In this document: in pieces, positions 17,338 through 25,287 of the stretch
How positions within the stretch are numbered: position 1 is the first letter of the stretch
Layout: the number at the start of each line of letters is the position of its first letter
DNA from: an uncultured Bacteroidota bacterium
GTDB taxonomy: Bacteria; Bacteroidota; Bacteroidia; Chitinophagales; S012-47
Length of the DNA: 37,036 nucleotides
Assembly: GCA_913062655.1 (NCBI GenBank)
Contig: CAJXXO010000002.1
Coordinates: 1-37,036, forward strand
Direction: 5' to 3'
The notes under the pieces: generated by a model
What the model was told of the DNA's origin: nothing
What the model saw: the letters and a program-made list of their open reading frames with translations, nothing else
Databases searched by the model: none
Program-made: the position numbers and the translations under genes

Positions 17338-18043
17338 CCTTGGTAAAGATATGGGTAAAGATGGTGGCTAATATCTTGTAACTGGCGCCTATGGTGCCTT
17401 TAACGGTTCCGGTCACCTTAGATTGACCAATGCGCTTGCGGTAGCGTACCGGTACTTCTGTGCAAGCATATCTTTTTTTTGCGGCCTTTATCTGCATTTC
17501 TACCGTCCATCCATAGGTCTTGTCTCGCATGTGCAGGGCTTGTAATTTATCCCACTTGATGGCGCGAAAAGGGCCGAGGTCGGTAAAGCGAACGCCATAG
17601 AAGAGACGAATCAACCTCGTGGCAAGCCAATTGCCAAATACCTGTTGTGGTAGCATGGCGCCTTTTTCCCGATCGCCCAACGCCCGCGATCCGATGACCA
17701 TATCCTTGTTATCCTGTAGTATAGGAGCCACAACTTGCGGCAACTCTTCCGGATAGTCCGAATAATCTGCATCCAGGAAGACGATGATGGCTGGCTGTTC
17801 AGTGGTGGGCATTGCCTGCAAATAGTCGATCCCCTTCAGGCATGCGTATCCATAGCCTTGACGAGGTTCATCCAGCACCACAGCACCGGCTGCCTGTGCT
17901 TGTGCTGCAGTTTGATCAGCGGAATTGTTGTTGACGACAATAATATGATCTACCCTGTCGGGCAGGTCACGTACCACCTTGCCTACGCTGTTTTGCTCAT
18001 TAAAGGCGGGAATAATCACCGCCACCACTTTTCCATCTATCAC
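17330..18043 (-). CDS. GT2 glycosyltransferase, polyprenyl-phosphate sugar synthase-like (DPM1/DPG-type)
   Basis: This 237-residue cytosolic enzyme has 'VAVIIPAFNEQNSVGKVV' at the N-terminus, 'VVNNNSADQT', the 'FLDADYSDYPEEL' metal/NDP-sugar motif and 'VIGSRALGDREKGAMLPQQ', as in dolichyl/undecaprenyl-phosphate sugar synthases. It lacks the C-terminal membrane helices of ArnC or GtrB. It probably loads a sugar onto a polyprenyl phosphate for the downstream GT-C protein. The start is GTG: no ATG precedes the conserved strand, and a perfect -7 element sits 16 nt upstream. It is the first gene of the operon. Confidence 0.87.
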   Translation of the reverse strand: MIDGKVVAVIIPAFNEQNSVGKVVRDLPDRVDHIIVVNNNSADQTAAQAQAAGAVVLDEPRQGYGYACLKGIDYLQAMPTTEQPAIIVFLDADYSDYPEELPQVVAPILQDNKDMVIGSRALGDREKGAMLPQQVFGNWLATRLIRLFYGVRFTDLGPFRAIKWDKLQALHMRDKTYGWTVEMQIKAAKKRYACTEVPVRYRKRIGQSKVTGTVKGTIGASYKILATIFTHIFTKDE

Positions 18044-18059
18044 GCAGCCCTATTTGTTA

Positions 18060-18067
18060 CAAAAGTA
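18060..18067 (-). promoter_or_regulatory. -7 element for the glycosyltransferase operon
   Basis: The minus strand reads TACTTTTG, a perfect TAnnTTTG, 16 nt upstream of the GTG start at 18043. It overlaps the end of the upstream ferredoxin-type gene (stop at 18068). No matching -33 TTTG is seen at 19-21 bp. Confidence 0.5.
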
Positions 18068-19444
18068 TCAGGGCTCCAACAACTTCACCTCATCCCGGTC
18101 AATGTGGATTACAGTTTTATGTGTTGTGGGGCCACTTTCCAGTTTTAACACGCCTCGAGGGCAGACAGCCGAGCAAATACCACAGCCGACACAACTGGCC
18201 CGTACGATATTTTGCTCGCGTTGGGCGTACCATTTAACATCGATACCCATTTCGCAGTAGGTAGAGCAATTGCCACAAGAGATACACTGACCGCCATTGG
18301 TGGTAATGCGAAAGCGCGAGAAATACTTCTGCAAGATACCCAGGATAGCAGCCTGCGGACAACCAAACCGGCACCATACCCGGGAGCCAAATAACGGGTA
18401 AAAACCCACGCCCACCACTCCGGCAAACACACTGCCGATCAGAAAACCATAGCCCTGCTGCGCTCCTTCTGCCCACTGTTGGGGCAGAAAGGACCATTGC
18501 CAGTTAACCAGTAACCCAACGGTCAAAACCGTAATAACCAGCAATACACCATGAATCAAATAGCGCTCAATTTGCCAGGCACGCAGCGACTTGTCAGACA
18601 AATGGCGGAAGGGATCACCGGCTGTTTCGGCCAGCCCGCCACAACCGCACACCCAGGAGCAGTACCAGCGTTTACCAAAAAAGTAAGTCAATACTACGGT
18701 ACCGGGTACAGCTAGTATCAAAGCCCACCAAAAGAAGAACTGCGCTACGGCAGGCCCTTGTGTCAGGGTGGCAACAGAAGAAGGGAAGAGCACATCGTAG
18801 TCGAGGGGCCAGAAGTAGTGAAAGTATAACTCTTGCCCATTTAGTGCAGCCAGAAAATTGGGTAATACAAAAGCAAATACCAACTGAAAAAACATCACCG
18901 AAAGCGTGCGTACCTGTTGGTAGCGGATATGCCGGTATTTGTACAAAAAGCGAATGCCCATCACCAAAACGGCCAGCGAGTACAGCAACCCATAGGCGAG
19001 CCAGGGGTTGTAATAGCCACCTGTATTTTCCGGTAGTCCACTGCGGCCAAACCAATGCTGGAAAAGGGGGTCTACCAAGGCGATTAAGCTATGTAAGTAC
19101 TCCGGCCACCAGTAGAGTATGATGTAAAATCCGGTAAAGACCAGGCCCAGTATCCAGGCCATTGCGCCCCAGGGTTGGGTAGCAGAGCGATGAAAATTTC
19201 CATCATTGCGGATGCCGGCTGGCCCTTGCCCAAAACGGTAGTAGTAATATGCCGCTCCCCCTCCAATGAGGGATAGCAGCATGCCATAGGCCCACAGGTG
19301 CGCCCACAAACCAGGTAGGGCAACCGGGTGCGCCAAACTACCTACCAAAAGCAAAAGTACACCCAGCCCCAACACGCCCAGGCTGATTCGCTGCGCAGCA
19401 GACATGTCGGAGGGTGGTGTCAGTGATAAGGTATGGTCAGCCAT
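18068..19444 (-). CDS. Polytopic membrane 4Fe-4S protein (NapH/NosR/CcoG-like polyferredoxin)
   Basis: This 458-residue protein has about six or seven membrane helices and a C-terminal double ferredoxin domain. In order: helices to ~280; a cysteine motif 'WYCSWVCGCGG' near 270; another helix pair; 'SRVWCRFGCPQAA' near 365; then two 4Fe-4S motifs 'CISCGNCSTYCEMG' near 395 and 'CVGCGICSAVCPRG' near 427. This layout matches the NapH/NosR/CcoG membrane electron carriers that move electrons between quinol and redox partners. The first motif (C-x3-C-x-C) differs from the usual CxxxCP form. It follows the oxidoreductase gene by 6 bp, so the pair probably forms one electron-transfer unit, but the end acceptor is not evident. 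Confidence 0.82.
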   Translation of the reverse strand: MADHTLSLTPPSDMSAAQRISLGVLGLGVLLLLVGSLAHPVALPGLWAHLWAYGMLLSLIGGGAAYYYYRFGQGPAGIRNDGNFHRSATQPWGAMAWILGLVFTGFYIILYWWPEYLHSLIALVDPLFQHWFGRSGLPENTGGYYNPWLAYGLLYSLAVLVMGIRFLYKYRHIRYQQVRTLSVMFFQLVFAFVLPNFLAALNGQELYFHYFWPLDYDVLFPSSVATLTQGPAVAQFFFWWALILAVPGTVVLTYFFGKRWYCSWVCGCGGLAETAGDPFRHLSDKSLRAWQIERYLIHGVLLVITVLTVGLLVNWQWSFLPQQWAEGAQQGYGFLIGSVFAGVVGVGFYPLFGSRVWCRFGCPQAAILGILQKYFSRFRITTNGGQCISCGNCSTYCEMGIDVKWYAQREQNIVRASCVGCGICSAVCPRGVLKLESGPTTHKTVIHIDRDEVKLLEP

Positions 19445-19450
19445 ATAGCA

Positions 19451-20788
19451 TTAGGGTTTGAAGAATAACAGGTCACGTAATTGTCGTTTCTTTTTTGGTA
19501 CAATCGGTGCATCAGGAAACCGCTCTCGATAGGCGTCCAGCAAGGCAGGCGTAAGCGACCGGCTCATTTCAGGATCAAAGTAGAGTGCGGCCCAATGGGT
19601 CATCACCTTCGACAATGGCCAGGCTTCACGAATCATCTTATCCGCTACATCGTGGCGTATGCGTACACCCAATACATTGATGCCCTGCAAAGCATGGGGC
19701 GGAGCCGCAGTGAAGTGCAGGCGGATGCTTTGCCACTGCCGGGCATCTTGCCAAAGCAATGTGTTTTCTGCTGCCGGACGAGAGGGAATAGTCCCGTATA
19801 CCTGGTATTCGATGTCGAAGAATTTGGCCGAATTGTACCAAATGCCGGGTCGGTAAGGTGTGGGGGTGGTGGCCAGGGTGCGGGCTACCGTTTTGCCCAT
19901 CAGCTTACCGGTGTACCATACCGGCTCAATCGCTTTTCTGCCGGGTGGTGGTTGGCGCAGCTCCGCGCAATCTCCAATAGCGTAGATGTCTGGATGAGAG
20001 GTTTGTAAATAGTCGTCCACTAGTACACCTTTATTACAAGCCAGTCCCATCGACTGTGCCAACGCAGCATTGGGGTGTACCCCTACAGCAAGTCCCACCC
20101 ATTGACAAGGAATCACTTCTCCGCCATCAGTCACTACCTCCTTGACACGCCCCTCTTCATCACCCACGATACGCTGCAATTGGGTGGAGAGACGGAGATC
20201 GACCTGGTGCGCTTCAATGTGCCTATCAATCAGTTGTGCTTCCTCTTTGGGTAGTACATTGTCCCAGTAGTTGTCTTCCCGTACCAGCATGGTAACGTGT
20301 ATGCCCCGGCTTTGGAGCATTTCCGCCAGTTCAATACCGATTAGTCCTCCTCCTACCACCACCGCTTGGCGGGTAGAAGCACTCCACTCTTCCAATGCCG
20401 CAAGATCTTGCAAGCTGTACAGACCTTGCACCCCTTGTAAATCCTGACCCGGCCAGTCAAAACGGTTGGAATGTGAACCGGTGGCCAAGATCAGTTTGTC
20501 AAAGGATAGGGGAGCGCTTTGGGACAGGTGAACGGTTTTTGTTGCGGTATCAACTTTAGTTACCCAGTCCTGCAGCAATTGAATGCGGTTTTTGGACCAA
20601 AAGAAATCTTCATACAATTTGGTGTCTTGGTACCGCAGGTGACCCATATACATGTACATCAGCGCGGTGCGCGAAAAGGGATGGGCGCTCTCTCCACTGA
20701 TCATGATAAGCTCATGGTCAGCGCGTTTTCTGAGGTAGCGGGCGGCCGTGGAGCCGGCAATTCCATTTCCTATGATGACAATGCGCAT
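19451..20788 (-). CDS. FAD/NAD(P)-dependent pyridine nucleotide-disulphide-type oxidoreductase
   Basis: This 445-residue flavoprotein has the FAD-binding 'IVIIGNGIAGSTAARYL' at residues 3-19, the NAD-binding 'AVVVGGGLIGIELAEML' near 155-170, and the FAD-closing 'YAIGDCAEL' near 275. It resembles nitrite reductase large-subunit N-termini and rubredoxin/ferredoxin reductases, with a Bacteroidota-type C-terminal extension containing 'WYNSAKFFDIEYQVYG'. I start it at the ATG just before the FAD motif. The longer in-frame ATG at 20905 would overlap the histidine kinase gene and add a non-conserved 39-residue lead. It is coupled to the polyferredoxin membrane gene, so NAD(P)H-to-membrane electron transfer is the likely role. 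Confidence 0.87.
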   Translation of the reverse strand: MRIVIIGNGIAGSTAARYLRKRADHELIMISGESAHPFSRTALMYMYMGHLRYQDTKLYEDFFWSKNRIQLLQDWVTKVDTATKTVHLSQSAPLSFDKLILATGSHSNRFDWPGQDLQGVQGLYSLQDLAALEEWSASTRQAVVVGGGLIGIELAEMLQSRGIHVTMLVREDNYWDNVLPKEEAQLIDRHIEAHQVDLRLSTQLQRIVGDEEGRVKEVVTDGGEVIPCQWVGLAVGVHPNAALAQSMGLACNKGVLVDDYLQTSHPDIYAIGDCAELRQPPPGRKAIEPVWYTGKLMGKTVARTLATTPTPYRPGIWYNSAKFFDIEYQVYGTIPSRPAAENTLLWQDARQWQSIRLHFTAAPPHALQGINVLGVRIRHDVADKMIREAWPLSKVMTHWAALYFDPEMSRSLTPALLDAYRERFPDAPIVPKKKRQLRDLLFFKP

Positions 20789-20828
20789 AGTTTCTATCTT
20801 GCGGGGTAGCGGGCCATAGCGCCAGTCC

Positions 20829-20846
20829 CTTGTCAGAAAAGACAAG
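20829..20846. repeat. Inverted repeat CTTGTC-N6-GACAAG upstream of the FAD oxidoreductase
   Basis: This perfect 6-bp inverted repeat with a 6-nt centre lies in the 88-bp gap between the histidine kinase stop and the oxidoreductase ATG. No T tract follows on either strand, so it is more like an operator than a terminator. The regulator is unknown. Confidence 0.4.
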
Positions 20847-20876
20847 TTAGTTGTTTTCCTACACGAAATAAATGAC

Positions 20877-21920
20877 TTAGGAGGCCTTTTCCAATGTAAA
20901 AGCAAAGGTGGACCCTTCGTCCTTGGTGCTGCGAACGTTGATGGTTTGATTGTGCGCTTCGATGATGTGTTTTACGATGGATAGCCCCAGGCCGGTTCCG
21001 CCCATGTGGCGACTGCGGCTCTTATCTACCCGGTAGAAGCGTTCAAAGACGCGTGGAAGGTCATCTTTGGAAATACCAATGCCATCATCGGCCACCTCTA
21101 TGAGAATATTGGGGTCCATATCATAGAAACCAATGAGCGTGCGGCCATTTTCGGAGCCGTATTTAATGGAGTTGGTCACCAAATTGACCAGTACCTGGCG
21201 TATGCGGTCACGGTCGCCTAAGACGATAGTTGGCTTTTCGCAACCTTTTTTAAAGCCCAGGGTGATATCATTGGAGTCGGCTTGCATCTCCAGCGATTCA
21301 AATACCTCCTGCGCTAATTGGTAAATGTCGAAAGGGCGCAGCTCCATGGCCAGGGTGCCCGATTCCAAGAGCGAAATGGCTTCCAGGTCTTCGACAATGG
21401 TATTCAGTCGCTCCGCATTCTTTGAGGCTTTGTAGAGGTAGTCCAGGTTGATTTTGTCGTCTTTCAGCCCTCCATCAATGAGGGTATGGATATACCCTTG
21501 CATATTGAAAAGGGGGGTTTTCAGCTCATGTGATACGTTGCCCAGGTACTCCCTGCGGAATTGCTCTGTTTGTTTCAGCTCTTCAATTTCCTTTTGCCGG
21601 TCCGCTGTCCACTCCCGCACCTCAGTCTCCACCTCTTCCAGGAAGTTATCCCGCAAACTGAGCTGTTTTACAGATGATTTGGTGCGCTTGCTGTCGTGTA
21701 TGGCTTTGTAGATAACCTTCACCTTTCGGTAAATGAATTGCTCCAGCATATACATGGTAAAGAGGTAAGCAGCCGGAAAAAATATGATAACCCCCACCAA
21801 CAGCACCCACCAGTCAAAATGGTTGGTAAACCATTGGGCGACCAACATCACCACCAGCATCATAGCGGTTAACACCGCGGCTGATAACAGTGCGATCTGC
21901 CTGGGGGTTGGGTTTTTCAT
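20877..21920 (-). CDS. phoR: PhoR-like sensor histidine kinase
   Basis: This 347-residue kinase has two membrane helices (~10-31 and 36-58) with almost no periplasmic loop, as in E. coli PhoR, which senses phosphate indirectly. A linker follows, then the HisKA domain with 'YLGNVSHELKTPL' (phospho-acceptor His131). The HATPase domain has an N box 'NLVTNSIKYG', a G1 box 'VADDGIGI', an F box 'FERFYRVDKSRSR' and a G2 box 'GGTGLGLSIVK'. No PAS domain is apparent. Its ATG shares one base with the stop of the response regulator gene (TAATG), so the two form an operon. The PhoR assignment rests on architecture, pairing with a PhoB-like regulator and the Pho-box-like array upstream; the family alone does not prove the signal. 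Confidence 0.85.
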   Translation of the reverse strand: MKNPTPRQIALLSAAVLTAMMLVVMLVAQWFTNHFDWWVLLVGVIIFFPAAYLFTMYMLEQFIYRKVKVIYKAIHDSKRTKSSVKQLSLRDNFLEEVETEVREWTADRQKEIEELKQTEQFRREYLGNVSHELKTPLFNMQGYIHTLIDGGLKDDKINLDYLYKASKNAERLNTIVEDLEAISLLESGTLAMELRPFDIYQLAQEVFESLEMQADSNDITLGFKKGCEKPTIVLGDRDRIRQVLVNLVTNSIKYGSENGRTLIGFYDMDPNILIEVADDGIGISKDDLPRVFERFYRVDKSRSRHMGGTGLGLSIVKHIIEAHNQTINVRSTKDEGSTFAFTLEKAS

Positions 21921-22603
21921 TAATAATCGAGTTTGTAGCCGATGCCTTTGATGGTTTTGATGGCATCGTCACCGAGTTTTTCGCGCAGCTTACGAATGTG
22001 TACGTCAATGGTTCGGTCCCCAACGATCACATCCTTGCCCCAGATTTTACTGAGGATTTCTTCCCGCTTGAATACTTTGCCCGGCTTGGAGGCCAGTAAG
22101 TACAGTAATTCAAACTCCTTTCGAGGCAGGAAAATTTCATTGTTCTCCATGCGCACAATAAACCGCTCCCGATCGATCTGCAAATTGCCCACGCGGATTA
22201 CGCTATCCGTTTCTTCCTTGAGCTGTCTGCGGAGCAAGGCATTTACCCGGCTTACCAAAAGGCGCGGTTTGATAGGTTTGGTAATGTAATCGTCAGCGCC
22301 AACATCGAAGCCGGCAATTTGGGTAAAGTCTTCGTTTCTGGCTGTCAAAAAAGCGATAAGGGTATTTTTGAATTCGGGCAGCGCCCGCAGTTCACGGCAC
22401 GTTTCGATGCCGTCCATTTCCGGCATCATGATATCCAGAAGGATCAAATCGGGTGATTCCAGCTTGGCCTTTTCGATCGCCTCCTGGCCGTTTTCAGCCA
22501 GCACTACCTGGTAGCCTTCCTTCTGTAAGTTGTAGTCCACGAATTCGAGAATATCGGGCTCGTCATCTACGACCAGGATGGTGAATTTTGATTTGCCAGC
22601 CAT
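21920..22603 (-). CDS. phoB: PhoB-like OmpR-family response regulator
   Basis: This 227-residue protein has a receiver domain with the acidic pair 'VVDDEPD' (Asp13, Asp14), phospho-acceptor Asp57 in 'LILLDIMMPEMDG', and Lys in 'YITKPIKP'. The C-terminal winged-helix DNA-binding domain contains 'FELLYLLASKPGKVFKREEIL' and the recognition segment 'VGDRTIDVHIRKLREKLG', ending 'IKTIKGIGYKLDY', as in PhoB/PhoP regulators. It heads the phoBR operon. A perfect -7 element lies 17 nt upstream of the ATG, preceded by a five-unit 11-bp-period repeat array, the layout of PhoB autoregulation. The gene symbol is by architecture and context. Confidence 0.88.
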   Translation of the reverse strand: MAGKSKFTILVVDDEPDILEFVDYNLQKEGYQVVLAENGQEAIEKAKLESPDLILLDIMMPEMDGIETCRELRALPEFKNTLIAFLTARNEDFTQIAGFDVGADDYITKPIKPRLLVSRVNALLRRQLKEETDSVIRVGNLQIDRERFIVRMENNEIFLPRKEFELLYLLASKPGKVFKREEILSKIWGKDVIVGDRTIDVHIRKLREKLGDDAIKTIKGIGYKLDY

Positions 22604-22620
22604 ACCGTTCCAGTTTTTTG

Positions 22621-22628
22621 CAAAGGTA
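22621..22628 (-). promoter_or_regulatory. -7 element of the phoBR promoter
   Basis: The minus strand reads TACCTTTG, a perfect TAnnTTTG, 17 nt before the phoB ATG. No -33 TTTG is present at the usual spacing; the repeat array at 22639-22688 occupies that region, as in activator-dependent promoters. Confidence 0.65.
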
Positions 22629-22638
22629 GCGGGCCTTA

Positions 22639-22688
22639 CGTTAAGCTTTCGTTACGCTTGGCTTAGCAAGGTGTTAATATACAGGTAA
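22639..22688 (-). promoter_or_regulatory. Pho-box-like array: five hexamers at exact 11-bp period upstream of phoB
   Basis: Read on the minus strand toward phoB, hexamers start at 22688 TTACCT, 22677 TTAACA, 22666 CTAAGC, 22655 GTAACG and 22644 TTAACG, each exactly 11 bp from the last. The final one starts 16 bp before the -7 element. PhoB and PhoP sites in other bacteria are direct repeats with 11-bp periodicity, and Bacillus PhoP sites use TTAACA-like hexamers. The array lies between phoB and the stress-protein operon and could act on both, but its spacing fits the phoB promoter. Confidence 0.7.
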
Positions 22689-22772
22689 TTTTACCAAACG
22701 GTCAACCGCTGATTTTTATCAACTGTCTAGATTCGAAAAACTGGTATTTTTCCCGTAAATCAAAGTAACCCT

Positions 22773-23690
22773 ATGAAATCAATAAAACGCCTAATGGTTG
22801 CCCTGGACCTTTCCGACATGGACCGGACCCTGGTGCAATATGCCTTTTTCCTGGCTGAGACCATTGACCTGAAGCACCTCGACTTTGTGACAGTGGATGA
22901 GCAGATGGATGAGAGCGATCAGCAAATATTGGCTGAACTCAATCTACAAGTAAGCCCGGAAGTCAACTTCAAAGACTGGGTAGATGAGCTCACAAAGGAG
23001 CATGCTAAGCCGGATCATGTTGACGTGGGGTGTCATTTGCTCACCGGCTCGCCTCTGCATGAATTACTCCGATATGCGCGGGATGAGTCGGTGGATATGA
23101 TATTGGTGGGGGCGAAGCAGCACCAGGATGGTACCGGCATATTGTCGAGTCGATTGGTGCGAAAGGCCCCTTGCTCGGTAATGTATGTGCCGGAAAATCC
23201 ACCCACGGCCATCAAACGAATCCTTATCCCTACAGACTACTCGGAGTACTCCAGGATGGCTTTTGATGAAGTGAAGCTCTTTAAAGACGATTTTCCCGAT
23301 GTTGAAGTGGTGGCCCAACACGTTTATCGTGTGCCTTTGGGCTTTTACAAAACGGGCAAAAGCTATGAGGAGTTTGCACAGATTATGGAAGAGAACAGCA
23401 AAAAGCTGTTTGACCAATTTGTTGAGGAGAACGACCTGGCCGACATGGACCTGAAGCCGCAATTTGTATTGGACGATGACAAGAATCCGGCTGACAAGAT
23501 CGTAGCGCAGGCAGAGGCAGAGAAGGTGGATTTGATGATCATCAGTGCCAAAGGACACACGAGGGCTTCATCAATCTTGTTGGGTAGTACAACAGAGAAG
23601 GTCTTGCGTTTGGACAAGCGCATTCCCGTGATGATTTTGAAGAAAAAAGGAGAGACCCTTAATCTGCTTGATATTTTGTTGAAAATTTAG
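22773..23690 (+). CDS. Tandem-domain universal stress protein
   Basis: This 305-residue protein has two Usp domains (about 1-145 and 148-295). The first starts 'IKRLMVALDLSDMD' and the second 'IKRILIPTDYSEYSRMAF', each with the leading beta-strand and Asp of the Usp fold. The second has 'AKGHTRASSILLGST', close to the G-2x-G-9x-G-S/T ATP-binding motif but with the first Gly replaced; the first domain is more degenerate. It is first in an operon of three such proteins and a VIT1/CCC1 transporter. A TATTTTTC sequence at 22745-22752 is a possible -7 element, one base off consensus. Confidence 0.9.
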   Translation: MKSIKRLMVALDLSDMDRTLVQYAFFLAETIDLKHLDFVTVDEQMDESDQQILAELNLQVSPEVNFKDWVDELTKEHAKPDHVDVGCHLLTGSPLHELLRYARDESVDMILVGAKQHQDGTGILSSRLVRKAPCSVMYVPENPPTAIKRILIPTDYSEYSRMAFDEVKLFKDDFPDVEVVAQHVYRVPLGFYKTGKSYEEFAQIMEENSKKLFDQFVEENDLADMDLKPQFVLDDDKNPADKIVAQAEAEKVDLMIISAKGHTRASSILLGSTTEKVLRLDKRIPVMILKKKGETLNLLDILLKI

Positions 23691-23698
23691 GAGGCGTC

Positions 23699-24538
23699 AT
23701 GAAAAAGATTCTAGTGGCCTTTGATGGTTCGTACTACTCCGAATCTGCACTCCAGTTTGCCATTGGGCTGGCCAGGCGTGAGGAAGCACAAATTACCGGG
23801 GTATTCCTCGAAGATGTAACGGCTTATCACCAGTTTAGCCCCATATTCGAAGCCCCGGACGCGGTGGGCTTGGCAGAGGATGTAATCCGGGACTTGAAGA
23901 ACGAGGTGCGGGAAAACCTATCCGTGACCGTCAATCGGTTTAAAAAAACCTGTGACCAGGCCGGTATTCCTTACCTCATAGAGATGGAAGAGGGAATCCC
24001 TTCTTTAGAGCTGTTGGAGGAAACGCAATTTGCAGACTTATGTGTAGTAGGTTCAGTAACCTATTTCAGTAACCTCAGCTTTGCCAATGAATCGCGTCTG
24101 CTATCTGATTTATTGGGTAAGGCGCACTGTCCGATTCTTGTGGTACCCGAACAAGCGGAAGAGCTAAAACATGTAATCCTCACTTACGATGGCTCGGCCT
24201 CCTCAGTGTATGCCATAAAACGCTATGTGCAGCTCTTTGCCCGGACCCATTGCCAGCTTCCATCCACCTTGTTGACAGTAGTAAGACACGAAGGCGATAA
24301 ACTACCCCAGGAAGAGGCTTTGGTGGACTACTTGCGGTTGTATTGTGACACCTTGCAGCAACAAACCCTGGTCGGTAAGCCCAGCGAACAAATACTGTAT
24401 ATGGCCAAAACCACTCCGGGTAGTATGGTGGTCATGGGGGGGTATGGGCGAAATGCCTTTAGCCAGTTGCTGAAAAGTTCTGTGGGTAAGAAAGTAGTTA
24501 ATGCCCGAACGGTACCGGTATTGGTAGCGCATGAGTAA
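23699..24538 (+). CDS. Tandem-domain universal stress protein
   Basis: This 279-residue protein has Usp domains at about 1-155 ('KKILVAFDGSYYSESAL') and 158-279 ('KHVILTYDGSASSVYAI'). The C-terminal 'GGYGRNAFSQLLKSS' is a near match to the ATP-binding loop with the third Gly replaced by Ser; the first domain lacks the motif. A strong Shine-Dalgarno sequence (AGGAGG at 23689-23694) overlaps the preceding stop codon, unusual for this phylum, where many genes lack one. The last 8 bp overlap the transporter gene. Confidence 0.9.
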   Translation: MKKILVAFDGSYYSESALQFAIGLARREEAQITGVFLEDVTAYHQFSPIFEAPDAVGLAEDVIRDLKNEVRENLSVTVNRFKKTCDQAGIPYLIEMEEGIPSLELLEETQFADLCVVGSVTYFSNLSFANESRLLSDLLGKAHCPILVVPEQAEELKHVILTYDGSASSVYAIKRYVQLFARTHCQLPSTLLTVVRHEGDKLPQEEALVDYLRLYCDTLQQQTLVGKPSEQILYMAKTTPGSMVVMGGYGRNAFSQLLKSSVGKKVVNARTVPVLVAHE

Positions 24539-25277
24539 TAGTATGGAGTCCATCCAACAAAAAGAAGATAAGCTGCATGGCAATGGCCTGGGGCAACTCA
24601 AGGTGTACCTCAGTGAGTTTGTCTATGGCGGTATTGATGGTAGTGTGACCACCTTTGCGGTGGTGGCAGGTGCTACGGGGGCCAATTTATCGGTAAACAC
24701 CGTCCTTATCTTGGGTTTTGCCAACTTGATTGCCGATGGGCTATCCATGTCGATAGGCAATTATCTATCAGTCAAGTCAGAGATACAGGAGTTTTATCGA
24801 CACAAGAATATCGAGTACTGGGAGGTGGACAACCTGCCGGAAAAAGAGAAGGAAGAGATACGGGATATCTACCGTGCCAAAGGGTTTACAGGAGAGCTGT
24901 TGGAGCAGGTGGTAGAGACAATAACGGCTAACCGGGAGCGCTGGGTGGATGTGATGATGAAAGAAGAGCTGGAAATGGCTTTGCCGGCAGAATCACCGGT
25001 AAAGAAAGCCGCTGCAACCTTCATCTCCTTCTTTCTGGTAGGCCTGATACCCTTGCTTACCTACGTATGGCATGCGCTTCATCCCATTGTAGAAAGCAGC
25101 TTGTTTACCGTATCTTGTATATTGACCTCAGTGGCCTTTATCCTGATCGGTTGGCTGAAGAGTTACATCACCGAAACCAGTCGCTGGCGGAGTATGGTAG
25201 AGACCTTGCTTTTAGGTGGCGTAGCGGCCATCACCGCCTACTTTGTCGGTGATATCTTAGAGTCTTTATTAACCTAA
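24531..25277 (+). CDS. VIT1/CCC1-family iron/manganese transporter
   Basis: This 248-residue membrane protein matches the VIT1/CCC1 family. 'EFVYGGIDGSVTTFAVVAGATGA' is the first transmembrane segment, with its conserved Asp and Gly. 'GFANLIADGLSMSIGNYLSVKSE' is the second, with Asp, Ser and Asn. A cytosolic acidic helix pair follows, with Glu-rich 'YWEVDNLPEKEKEEI' and 'MMKEELEM' that corresponds to the metal-binding domain, then three C-terminal helices. Plant and yeast members load Fe2+ or Mn2+ into the vacuole by proton exchange; in bacteria export or sequestration of metal is likely. It is embedded between universal stress protein genes and overlaps the preceding one by 8 bp. Confidence 0.92.
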   Translation: MSNSMESIQQKEDKLHGNGLGQLKVYLSEFVYGGIDGSVTTFAVVAGATGANLSVNTVLILGFANLIADGLSMSIGNYLSVKSEIQEFYRHKNIEYWEVDNLPEKEKEEIRDIYRAKGFTGELLEQVVETITANRERWVDVMMKEELEMALPAESPVKKAAATFISFFLVGLIPLLTYVWHALHPIVESSLFTVSCILTSVAFILIGWLKSYITETSRWRSMVETLLLGGVAAITAYFVGDILESLLT

Positions 25278-25287
25278 ATCCTGCCTT

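Noticed and set aside
19451-20905. Longer oxidoreductase reading frame starting at 20905
   Set aside because: It overlaps the histidine kinase gene and adds 39 residues with no family resemblance; the FAD-binding motif begins right after the ATG at 20788.
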